A stretch of DNA of 64,000 nt from NCBI GenBank assembly GCA_028564675.1, contig JAOVVO010000187.1, positions 1 through 64,000 of the forward strand, in the 5' to 3' direction. Below are positions 28,798 through 40,142 of this stretch, piece by piece. This DNA comes from Onchocerca lupi (Eukaryota > Nematoda > Chromadorea > Rhabditida > Onchocercidae). Numbering within the stretch: position 1 is the stretch's first letter; each line of letters opens with the position of its first letter. The notes under the pieces were generated by a model. It was not told the DNA's origin and searched no databases. It saw nothing but the letters and a program-made list of their open reading frames with translations. Made by a program: the position numbers and the translations under genes.

Positions 28798-30513
28798 GAG
28801 TCTAATTTAAGACAGAAGATGATAATTCATCTGAGGCTAAGCCTCAATGGGCTAATTTGTACGGTTATCGCCAGCAGGATAACCTTCTTCTAGGAGCGAA
28901 TTTCTCGGCACAATTTTATGCGTAAACGCGGAATAGGAATGAATAGATATGGTTAATAACGATGAAACTGCGTATAAAACTGCTGGATAATATTATTTTT
29001 TAATCGTTTCTTCATCCAGATTTGATAGATATGACGATGTGTCCAAAAATATAACTGGATTAACCACACCGATTACAGAACCAATTTCTGCCGAAAACGG
29101 TTTGTATCCTTTCAGTAACTAGAACAATCTAAAAAATTTGTAAAAAATCGTAGATGAACTCTTTTTATATCTTAGCAGATATTTAGAGTTTTTCGCATAA
29201 CGAAGTTTATCAAATTATCAATCTTAGTAATAGTTTTTTACCAATGAATTATAAATATTCCTTGAATAAATAATCTTTGGAGTAATATAAAAAAATTCGG
29301 ATCCTTCACAGTCATTAATTTCAAAATTCCTATTATACTCTCACCCTCTCAGTCTTCATCTTAAAATTATTCGTGTGCTATCGCAGTTTTTGTGTGAAAT
29401 CATTCAAACGGTTTTTCGATCTTCTCCATCTTAAGGTTACCCATTTATTCTCCCGATCTTCATTTGAAATTCTTCACTATCTACGTAACAAGCATTACGA
29501 ATACTAATGAATAGCAAAATCCTAAATTTAACGAACAAATATAGCATAAGAAATGTCCTAAAAAATACATTATTCTCCTGATTAAATACCAATAAAAAAA
29601 ACCAAAAACAACTCTAAATAAACTTTCATCTCTGTAGCTCCCAAAACAATGCCACTATTCCAGATATAAATTACATTAGGATCATTTTTCGAGAAAAGAA
29701 AAAAGAAAAACCAATAGCATATTCTATCTACATAACTAAATGTTATCAAACAACATAGAAATATGCCTACTAAGATTGAGCAACCACTCACTGAAACATT
29801 TCTGAAACAAAAAAAAGAATAACATTTTTTATCTGCATCACACCAAGATTTTATTTCCACCGTAAATATAACTAACTGCAGTAAAGTAACCTTACTCATG
29901 TAGCATGCAAATAATCTTTCTGCAAATAATCGAATCTTTTCTACAAACATGATTTGATTTCAAAATACAAATACATTTCGGAATATTATGAGCTTGCATC
30001 ACAACCAACAATCGATATATCTATTCTTATGGATAAGCATTCGCATAGTTACCCGAATAAATTCCAAAAAAAAAAAACTTCTAACATTCAGGATCATTAA
30101 TTGAAAACAAAAAAAATGGAAAAAAAAGTCCTTAACGAAAGTCAAGTTGCAAGCAGCTATTTTTCGAAATGCAATCATAAAAACCAGTGATAAGTTACAA
30201 CGCAAGTTATATTCCTATCATAAGTTATGTATAAGTGCATCTTATATTCCTATTATAAGTAATCTATAAGAAGTAATACTACAAGTATATGTGTTGCAGC
30301 AAGCTGTAAAATACATACTTATAAGTGCATATCAATGACATAAGAAAGGAAAAAAAAATGGCAAGTCCAATGCATGCATGTTTTACATTTTGCATTTGCG
30401 ATTTCTTTTGGGCAGTATGCGACTACAAGGATGAAGAAAAAAACGCACGCGCATGAAGCATTCAATCGGTAAAAGACGAAAGCCGCATAAAATAACATTG
30501 GTCAGCTGTCCAC

Positions 30514-30601
30514 ACATATATCCACATACACACACATACACATACATACATACACACACACACGCACGCACACATACATGCATGCATGCATGCATGCATT
30601 C
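30514..30601 (+). repeat. CA/CATA-rich microsatellite ending in CATG repeats
   Basis: Interrupted ACAC/CATACA units pass into five consecutive CATG units (about 30,578-30,597), which are self-complementary. It produces Cys/Val/Tyr-rich and His/Met-rich frames that are not coding. Confidence 0.85.
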
Positions 30602-31683
30602 ATGGTATGTACAAAGATAGACATAATTGACATTCGCTGTTGCCATCCATCGGACATCGGCAAGGCGTCGTACTCTCAAAAGGTGAAAAGACAAACAAAA
30701 CATTAGAGGGAGAGGAGGTAAAGGTTATTTTAGAGATCAGCCATAGTAGTGAAAAGAGGACGAAAAACATTAAGAGATAAGGAGAATTAAAAAGTGAAAG
30801 TGAAAAAGGAGGAATAAGAAGGTATTCCATTGATACCATAGAGATGCATACGCGTTGCATACAGAAAAAAAGGCGTAAGACGGATAAGAAAAGAAAAAGG
30901 TTGTCAAAACAGGCGAAAATAAAGGGAAAGAGAGAGAGAGAAAAGAGGGAAAGCTTTTGAGAGGAATGAAAACAAGTACATTAGCACTTGTTGACACAGA
31001 GAGAGAAAGAGGAACAAATGAGAGTGCAAAAAGGTGTTGCGGGTCAGGGAGGAAGAGGAAGAGGACGGGTGATTTGCGCGCGACGCGAATTTCTCTTGCC
31101 CATTGGCGGTTTGAAACTTTCGATTGAACTGTGGTTGACTTGAACAGAGTGAGTGACAGAGAGAGGAAGGCATATGAAGAAAAAGGAAGGTACAAGAAAA
31201 GGAAAGGAGAAGGGAAAAGAATGTGAAAAGAGAAAGAGATGGGAGAAGGAAATAAAGTGAGAGGTGTCAGACAGGACAGCAAAAGTTATATATAGCAGAG
31301 AGTTATAGACAAAAAGTTGAAGAAAGGAAAATAAAAAGAGACAGAGAGGGAGAGAGAGGGGAGAGAAGCGAAGAAAGGTAGAGAGGCAGACAAATAAAAA
31401 TCAAAATTTTGGACAAGTCCACACAAGTCTCCTACATTGTTGCCTTTGAACCTTTTCATTCCCGAACACCTCAAATTGTATCCATCCTGGTAGACAGACG
31501 GACAGACATGCAACGAGAGCAGGAGGGAGAGAAGCAGGCAGAGAAAGAGAGAGAGCCGCAACGCGCTCCAATGAGAACTTTCCCAACCTGCGCGAAGACA
31601 AGTTGTGATAAGCACATCGGATCTTAGCACGAACAAATGGAATAGTTGTGAGACGAGTATGTTGTATATTGCAGCGCTAACAT

Positions 31684-32068
31684 TTAAATAATATTCATGA
31701 AAATGAATGACGCTTGAGCGGAAGATTTAAAATTGTTGTTGGATGGTGAGGACTGAGAGGAATAATTCGGAGGTGGTTGGGACGCTGTTTGATTGAAAAG
31801 GATCGGATCCGAAAAGAGCAATTTCTGAAGCTCCGGATATTTTTTTGATTGCCACGAACTACTGAAATTCATTCAGAGACTGCACACTTATTGAACATGC
31901 AGTATCATTTTGCAAGACCACCAATCATTCTTGCACATTTTGTATCAGCTTGTGATTCAAGTTTAAATGAAATTACAAGTAGTCCATAACACACATTGAT
32001 AATTTTTTTCGCATATTAGAGTCATTAAGAATTTGTCTCAATCGAGACAAATTCAGTTGATTTCTCTG
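31684..32068 (-). CDS. possible two-exon gene fragment with an LXXLL-like motif, unidentified
   Basis: Not recognised. An upstream exon from about 32,068 follows the good acceptor CTTATTGCAG and encodes NQLNLSRLRQILNDSNMRKK. A donor GTGTGT at about 31,998 joins in phase to an exon at about 31,875 after TTTCAG, which encodes SSWQSKKYPELQKLLFSDP and then a Ser/Pro/Asn/Gln-rich tail to the stop at 31,684-31,686. ELQKLLF fits an LXXLL nuclear-receptor box, as in coactivators, but the motif is short. No start codon was found; the Helitron at 32,273 lies immediately upstream and could have cut the gene. It might also be chance. Confidence 0.3.
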
Positions 32069-32272
32069 CAATAAGGAAAAGAAATTATTACAGTTGAAAA
32101 TATTTAATTTTATGTGAACTATAAACGAAAAATAAGCGAAAATAATAGATACATAATTGTAATGCAAATAGGAAGATAAGAAGAATAGTTTGACAAATGA
32201 TTAGAATATTGCTTAGTTAAGAAGCAACGATTCCGAAATGAGCTATTTCAGAATGTTTTCGAATATGCATAA

Positions 32273-35200
32273 TCTATATAAATGAAAATATAAATGTTCC
32301 TTGTTATGGCTCACGGAATTTTACAAGTTTTCCACCAATTATTCTCAAATTTTGGCACAACCTTATATTCGAATAGGCCTTTTCTGTACGGACATACTTT
32401 TTTCACGTGTCACGTTGGTGACAACTAAAAGTTTTTAACTACCTCCTGCACTACGCCCTCATGAGTGGACTGAATTATTTGACCTCGCTCCGCACTGTGC
32501 CTCCATGAGCGAACAGAATTTACTAGCAAGCCTAGTTTCTGCATTGACCGCGGCTACTTTTATCGATTGAGCTGAAATTTTCATACAGCATTGCATTCGA
32601 ATAGGCGCATGTTTTTAAATAAATAAGGCGAGTAGTTTGAGCGTTTGTTTTGCTGTGTGAGGGGTGTGATTCGTTTATTTTTTGATTTGTGGGGAAGGTA
32701 GTTGCGTCGCACTAATTCGAGGTCATGATAATGTATAATGAAATGTTTCATTCAAGCAATTTATGGATTAACTCCCTGATTTCTAATATTAGATCGTAAC
32801 TTGAATTGCCTCTTTGACATAAATTTTGTCCATTTATTTGAAATTTTGACACAACGTTGAATTCGAATAGGTGCATTGTTTTTGTTTAGATATACCTGCT
32901 TTTTTTCTCTGTCACATCTGACAAATAAAAATAAATGAGCGGACTGAATCTATGAAGTATTTGATCAATTTAACGGAATTACAATATTCCACGTTTATGG
33001 CGCTTTGCATGTTTTTAATAGCAAAGGCGAATATTGAACACCCACCAGTTATCTACTTCGTGTCACTATGACCGCATTTGCATGGTTGCTAATTTACCCC
33101 ATGTTCTGCTGATCTGTATAAAGGATATCCATCGTTCCCTATAACTGTGTTGGATACTGATGCTTGAGGATATCGCTTAGAGCATTTTCCGTCTATCATG
33201 CATGGTGAATTCGGATTCAGTAAACCGCAAGTCCATGTATCATATTTTTCGTCACAACACCATACAAATCCTTATCGACGTCGGCATCGGATATTTCAAC
33301 GCATATTTCATCGTCGATTTTGTTTGAAGTAATTTTGTCATAAAGCTAGATTAGTCATGTGCGTTCTGGCAATCCTCTCTTTTGCCATTCTACTAAGTAC
33401 ATCCAGCAGCGCACAGACCCAAATACTTCATGTTTTACTATAAAATCCTGAAAACACATGCTTTGATATCGTGTCTATCCATCGGCGATTACCTAGGAAG
33501 AGATTTTCTATATCATCCCAAGCTGAATTTACATGTGAATGTAATGAATAGGTTTGGACGCCCATAGTGACGAACATACGCAATTGCATCTTGAGCGTAT
33601 TCATGCATGTGACGTTGACTACTTGCAGATGAAGATGGCAAAATCGTCAGTCTTCCTGCGTTAGTTGTATCATTTACAACCTCATCTCACAAAAGAATGT
33701 ATTTTTCAGAACGAAGCTTGGTATGATTCAAACGGATGAATATCAAACGTTCTGTTTCGGTTTTTGCTTACATATCTATGATATGTTGGTGAAACAATTG
33801 ACGGCATTTCAAAATGTGATTGTCTTCATTCTTTTGAATTATTTATCAATATGAAAAATGGTTTATTACGCTGCATTTCTTATTTGTTTCTTTACCACTG
33901 ACTGGATTTATCATCTTAACGTTCAAGTGATATTCATTGGCAGTATCCAAAAAATGATTGAATATTGCAGAGCATTGCAGCATCGATGAGTTTCTGCAAT
34001 TTTTGTCAATTGATCGTTTCTCTGATGAAGAAGAATATCTCTGGATTAGGATTGATCTCCGATAATAACAATTTCCACTTCGTCTATAGTTGGAGTATTG
34101 AATCTTTACACGTGTTCTCCAGCAGGCATTTTGTCAGCTTGAATAATAATCTTATGTATATTAAATAGTGTCATGTCAATCGCTGTTTTGAACAAACGCA
34201 CTAAATTATTTTTTTCGTGAAGAAACTGTTGCAATTGGAAAATGACGGATCTTCCCATGTCGGTATGAATTCTACAAAGCGCATTCAGTTCATCATTACT
34301 ATCACCGATGCAATACAATTGTAAGAATTTATGTTGAGGCAGGGAGCCAGCTTTATGATAAATTCATCCTTTAACTTTGAAAGTTGGCATGAATTGAGTG
34401 ATTATGATTTTTGCGCCGAACGACCTCACTTGAAAGCAAGATTGTATTTCCTTATGTTAGATAGGAAATGCTGTGATTCGGCAGTACAGTGTATCAGCAA
34501 GCAAAGTTTTTAATGGCTCCGGCAATTCTCCAAGTTGAGGCAGTTTAATTTTTCCAGCGTGGCTAATTTGAATGGCTGATTTTTAGAGTGGCTAATTTTT
34601 TTTGAATCTGATTTCAGAGCCTTGCAACAAGAATGTACTTCAGTCATAGTGCCGATGAGAACCTGGTGGCTCAAACTATAATCATCAACTGCGTTGTACC
34701 GGAATGTAAGGCGATTGTAATCGCATGATTGTTGAGCACGAAATCGTGTTTTACTCTGATCTGCTGCACTGACGTCTTTTAGCTGCTCTCAGCCATATTC
34801 GCAACCGTGCATTCTGAAGTCTGGTTTTGCGTCGCTCCGTTTTTATGAGCCATTCTTTGTCTTTTTTGCTCGTTCAATGATGCCCGTTTTTCCTCAATTT
34901 GATTTGCAATTAATCATCGCAATGCTTCCGTTCTGCTAGTATGATGACCTAAGTTTGATCTTCCACGAGGCATTATTTGGATGAATTAAAGCAAATCGAT
35001 TGCATCCGAACTGCTTTCAAAGTTGACTTGTGACTGAACTTGAACTCGAAATTGCTTAATTCAGTTGTTGGAGTGTTGCTATTGCTTTGTCGTTTTTGGA
35101 AAATTATATATGGTATTAAAAGATAATAACAGTCGTAAATATTTTGGCAATCTTAATTCTCAAGTTTTTATCCATTACTTTGAAATTTTGACAGAACATT

Positions 35201-36038
35201 GCATTATAATACTACACACTGAGCGTTGCATACTGAAGGAAGTAGATGTGATCAATAGATTCAGTTCACTCATTTACTTTTAGCTATCACAAAGTAACAG
35301 ATAAAAAAAATAGAAAAAACTATACGTACATAAAATTATATACGCCTATTTATACCTACATAAAACTATACGCCTATTCGAATGCAACATTGTGTCAAAA
35401 TTTCAATTCAGTGGAGAAAAACTTGAAACGTTCTGTCAAAATGAACAATGAAATTTATGACAAAGAGGCGATCCAAAACACGATCTAATTCAAAAGTCAA
35501 AGAGGTAATTCATAAATTGCTTGAACGAAACACTTCATTATATGTCATGACCTCGACATTTCTGTGACGCAACTACATTCTTTACAAAGCAAAAAATAAA
35601 CGAAAAAGTTTAAATCGCACCTATTTTTCCACCTATGCAATGTTGTATGCGGATTTCAAATCAATCGGTATCCATTCACTTTTACTTATCGCAGATGCGA
35701 TAAGGAAAAGAAAAATAGACATATCTAGATAAAAAAATGCGTCTATTCGAATGCAGCGTTATTTCAAAATTTGAAAACAGTCGGTCAAGAATTTGCGAAA
35801 TTATGTGAGGCGTAACAGCAACGGAGATTTCCATTGTTATTTATGTAGATTATAAGATATTAGTCGTAAATGTTGTTTGTTCAGAATCTTAAATCTCCGA
35901 AAGTTCTTAAACACGGCCTTAGCTACATACAGGAGACTATCCGAATGCAACGTTGTATCAAAATTTGAAAGCAGTCGGTAATGAAATTGCAAAGTTATGG
36001 GGAGTAACAACAAAGATTTACATTTTTATTTATGTAGA
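32273..36038 (-). mobile_element. degenerate fold-back Helitron with inverted 5' arms
   Basis: A 3,766-base rolling-circle transposon remnant. The left end reads TCTATATAAATGAAAAT on plus and the right end TCTACATAAATAAAAATG on minus. Both are Helitron-type 5' termini with TC, and both have A outside, fitting the A^T target. Left arm 32,273-32,957 and right arm about 35,225-36,038 are diverged inverted copies of one non-coding region, each with several copies of a CATTCGAATAGGCG-like motif. Between them, about 32,957-35,000 on minus, lies a Helitron N-terminal/Rep-like coding region. No Pif1 helicase region and no CTRR 3' end were seen. The family assignment rests on recognised Helitron protein motifs; the fold-back structure is read directly from the sequence. 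Confidence 0.85.
32957..35000 (-). pseudogene. Helitron N-terminal domain plus partial Rep, inactivated
   Basis: Read on minus from 35.0 kb down. It shows the basic leader (about 34,740-34,900); the Helitron_like_N region with KIKLPQLGELPEPLK, MPTFKVKG and QFLHEKNNLVRLFKTAID (34,106-34,560); KMPAGEH then RFNTPTIDEVEIVIIGD; GRLTILPSSSASSQRHMHEY and YGRPNLFITFTC (about 33,540-33,700); VEWQKRGLP (about 33,370); and INVEYCNSVKLIKY at the junction near 32,960. Many in-frame stops interrupt it. The HUH nuclease motif, normally GLPHAH in this family, reads GLPERT followed by a stop (about 33,340-33,378), so both histidines are lost. The coding region ends before the helicase. It cannot support transposition. 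Confidence 0.85.
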
Positions 36039-37969
36039 TGTTATATTATTCATCTTTTAAGTATTGTGTTAAAACGTTTATGATGCAGAGAATTTCTTCT
36101 TTTTAACATGTTTGATATATCCTCTCTAAAGGATATATCGTAATTGATAGTCATCATTTCCTTTTTTTCTTGCCTCTTTTCAATTCCATCATGGAATAAT
36201 CAAGCCAAATATTGAATGCTTTTATTCTTTTCTATTTCAAATGAAAAATATTGGATTATTTTGATTGATAAAAAAGTGATAAATATCAAAAAACAGAGGA
36301 AAAAAGTATTGATGATGAGTTATTTCTTTTTATTTTATTGAAAAAAAACAAAATATTTTAATGTCTTCCCGGAATATTTATAATTTTTGGGAGGATATCG
36401 AAATATTTTTACTTTCTGTTCTTTTTTATTTTCACTTTTCGCAGTAGAAAAAAAAAAAAGAATGAAAAAAAGAAAACGAAAATTAAAACATATATAAAAC
36501 TTTTTTTTTAACTTCTGATAATTTAATACAATTTCAAATCGATGATTTATTTTTGCTTAGCTTAATGAATACATATTGTGTTTATTACAACTTAAAGGAA
36601 TTTATAAATGAAATGTGTTAGATATTAGAATGATAATAAATGCAAATAGCAAATTATTTGTATTAAAATTTTCTAAAAACTGAAATGATCCAGTTATTTA
36701 ACAATCAGATAATATATTCTCAAAATAAAAATAAAATAAATCATCCTGTATGATCTTAATTTTGGCAAATATTTTTAAGCAAGGAAGAATAAAAATAATT
36801 AGAGAATAAGAAAAGAATAAAAATTTTAAAAAGATAAATGTTACTAATTTGATAAATTATATATAATTTTCCGATGTACCGTTTCTTTTTACATTTCGGT
36901 TTATATCACTTTCTTGATTTCCGGATTCTATCATATTCTCGATTTCATAAAAAAACTCAGCAGTTATTTGTAAACCTTACTGATAATTCTGGTGATTTAA
37001 CAGAAGTGCTTGTAATTTGATAAAAAATTGACACTTTGTATATTGGATTTATTTATTATCAATTTCTTTTATTGTTAAATAATCGTTTGCAAATGATTCA
37101 TGCAACTTTATTATTGTTTAAGTGATTACTTCAATGGTAACGATGAAACCAGCAATGATAACAAAATTAAGAATGATTAGTAATGTTAAATATAATTTGC
37201 AACAATATTCAATTACAGTAGCAATAATAACAACAATAACAAATATGGCTATACGTTATTAAAATTATATCCGTTAATATTCAGATGGAATAAATGTTAG
37301 TTAGTTGTATCTATAAAATGATTAAATTTGATAACCTGAATTTAAAGTAAATTCATCAGGTATTTCAGGTAGACAAGCCGAATAAGTCTTTCTTGCGAAG
37401 AAAACTAGTAAATTAATGTCTTTCCTATTTTTATAAAAAAAAAAGCCATGGCAATTATCCGCGAAGCTTATCGGTAATTTTGATTGTATAACAAAAAAAA
37501 AAAAAAGTTTCGATTCTTTTTATTTTCTTTAATTTGATCTGACTTCAATAATCTTAGAAATACAAAAAGCAAAAATTTTTATCTTTAATATAATATAATA
37601 TTAGTGATTGAATAAAATGTGTATTAAAATATCGATTATTAATTTATAGCTTAGTTATGAAATATTATCATTTATTTCCAATTACTAACTTTGGTGATAA
37701 AGGAATAAGACTTTTAACTAAACTTCCAACTGATAATAGTACAACTTCCAACTTACTTTCAATTGGTGATAATCGATAATAAATAAATGTGTATTGAAAC
37801 ATAGCATTTAAGTCCTAATAATGCGATGTTATTAAATATGAATAATGAATTTAAACATATGATCCATTAAATTTTCCTACATCCTACAATATTTCTCTTC
37901 GTTTTGAATATACATATTTTGCATTGAACACTTATTGAGTATGATTACTTGTTTATGAATTGGCATATG
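36039..37969. other. AT-rich intergenic DNA, no feature seen
   Basis: Plain AT-rich sequence between the Helitron and the 3' end of the CAP gene. No reading frame, array or RNA gene was recognised. The last part probably contains the CAP gene 3' UTR. Confidence 0.5.
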
Positions 37970-38623
37970 TTAATTTTGTTCAAGTCTATTAGCATCCAAA
38001 TCGTGATCAGATTCTTTTAGTGATAATGATGGCGAAAAACAAAAACCTTGATAGCAAGTTGCTGCATCTAATGGACAATCACTGCATCGTGGCTTATTAT
38101 TAGCCCATGTAAATGCTGGCAACTAAAGATTATAAGCAAGCAACTATCATTATTTGTCAATTATTATTTAAATACTAAGAAATGTCAGAAAAGTCCTTTA
38201 TATGCAATGTGACAAAGATGAATTATTTAGTAAAAAGTTTTATGGATTGAGGAAGAGTGGTTCTTCCTGTACGGTACAAACAATTATTTGAGAATATTCA
38301 AACAAATTATCAGTGGATTATTCTTTTCTTTGGTACTCGTAGAAAGTATAGAACACCTTGACTATCGATTTTCTACTATTGGTGTATCGATCTATGCCGT
38401 TATAGAAACTGTCGCTGTGTCGATATGAATACTCTAAACTAAATTGACTTTGCTCCAGAATTTAATTTATGAGGAATAAATTCATCCTGATCATTGTTGT
38501 TACTATGTGGAATGACTAAAGAAGCACTGGAAGAGATAAAATCGATTAGGTGTATGATATCATAATTATCAAAATTTCCGTAAGTTAGTGATCGGGTATA
38601 AGTATATCTTCAATTTTCACCAT

Positions 38624-39400
38624 CTACGTTATCAGTTCTCTTTCCCGTAATAATTTTCTGCCAATAGCTCTTCTCATTGCCTTTTTGATCAATTTAATTA
38701 TTTTTCGTAAACTCATCCATTCCATGGAGTTATCGATATGATATTCTTCATCAAAAATTTCGACACCTGGCATAGCCTCCTTTTCACTACCATATAATGG
38801 ACTATACGAATCACATTTATACATTTCCAACGTTGGAATCATCATTTCGTCCTCTGTCAAGAATCGTCATTGTTGTTCTTTAATATCATCATCCATATCA
38901 TCAATCCAACTGTACAGGAAGTATTTTTTAGCTTAGGTGATTATTTTGTTTCACTCGAACATTCGCCTTTTTCTTGTTTGCAAATCTATTCAAGTTCAAT
39001 TCACACTTGTTCCTTTCAAACATTTGCTCTTTTTTTATTTCTTTCAGTCTACACTTAATATTTTCTAATACCGTTCGTGAATATGAATTTTTACCATATG
39101 TACGTGAAGATGTTGTAATGTGAATTTCAAGAATTCCACATCTACACCAGGTTCATCACTGTAAACGTTTTATCTAAGTCTCCAAAAATTGCTAACTTTT
39201 GATGAGTTTTACCTTGAATAACCGATAACATCACTTTGCATAGAATTATGAACCGATTTTCTTGCATTAGTTGAATTAATATCACTGGACAACTTTCGTA
39301 TTCTGTGCTGAACAACTAAACAAAAATCTGTCCATCGAACTGAATTATCATTGGATCGATTCGGTCGAGAAACTTTAATATCCTCAAGCAAATCCTCTAG
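38624..39400 (-). CDS. possible nested hydrophilic gene in the CAP last intron
   Basis: Not recognised. Three minus-strand pieces join in phase with GT..AG borders. A 5' piece from about 39,400 to 39,213 contains LEDLLEDIKVSRPNRSND and VRWTDFCLVVQHRIRKLSSD (donor AAG/GTAAAA). A middle exon at 39,095-39,158 (acceptor GTTTACAG, donor ATG/GTAAAA) contains SDEPGVDVEFLKFTL. A terminal exon at 38,624-38,851 contains DEMMIPTLEMYKCDSYSPL and a basic tail, RKIIKLIKKAMRRAIGRKLL, before the stop. The codons look protein-like and acidic then basic. Upstream of 39.4 kb the frame breaks, and hydrophilic fragments continue in shifted frames to about 39.68 kb, so this may itself be a decaying copy of some gene. 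No start was found. Confidence 0.35.
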
Positions 39401-40142
39401 ATCCTTAATTTTAAACTCCTTTCAGATACGTTATCGAATCGACAAGCTCTAATTCTTCATCCGTTTTGCTTCGACTTCTTCATTCTCATAACTGATTTAT
39501 CTGGCAAGGAAATTGATAGGCTTTGGTCATCTTTTCTTCAATCCTGTTTGTGTACGCAGTTTGACTAGGCAAGAATGATTAAGCAAGTATCCTTCTGTTC
39601 CATACAGTCTGAATTTTGTGTTCTTTCCTCATCCCTTTTGGTCATTTCCAGATCTTCTCGAGCTGCTACGCGTGATTCTCTATTTCAACTCTCTATCTGA
39701 TCGGTCGGGAAAGTAATTTGTGAAAAAGAGGATTTTTGTTGAAAAAAACTTTGCTGATAGACGAAACAGTGATTCTTCGTTACAAGAAATTATCAGAGAA
39801 TATCCAAGAAATTTATCACTGGGTATTCTTTCCTTTATCGCTCGTAGAAAAGTACTGCTCCTTAATTATCTATATGTTGCTGTTTCGCTTCAAACTTCAG
39901 CTATTGCTATGGTCGCGTCGATCTTTGTCAAACTTGAACTGTTATCGATTGTTGTCGAACTTAGCACGAACTCTGCTACAAAATCCGAATCTTTTAAATT
40001 CTTTCGGGGTTTTTTCGCCTTTCCTAATCTCCAACGTGTCGCTTATGATGTTTATTTGTTAACCGGAAAGTTTTTGACGGTAAACATGTTTATCGGCTTG
40101 CTGAACTCTTTAACATTCCTTGTTCACACTATTTATATCTTT

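Larger units (their letters stand above)
28751..31683. other. upstream region of cbp-1, intergenic, GA- and CA-rich in part
   Basis: Holds the 5' UTR and presumably the promoter of the CBP gene. A minus-strand acceptor TTTACTCAG at about 28,787, 36 bases before the ATG, is a candidate spliced-leader acceptor. No convincing exon was seen. From about 30,680 to 31,630 the plus strand is strongly purine-rich (GAGAGA, GGAAAG), which opens long Ser/Leu/Phe-rich minus-strand frames that are not genes. Confidence 0.5.

Noticed and set aside
30383..31636. Long minus-strand frames of 85-170 codons upstream of cbp-1
   Set aside because: They come from pyrimidine-rich strand composition and CA repeats, and are almost entirely Ser, Leu, Phe, Cys and Val.
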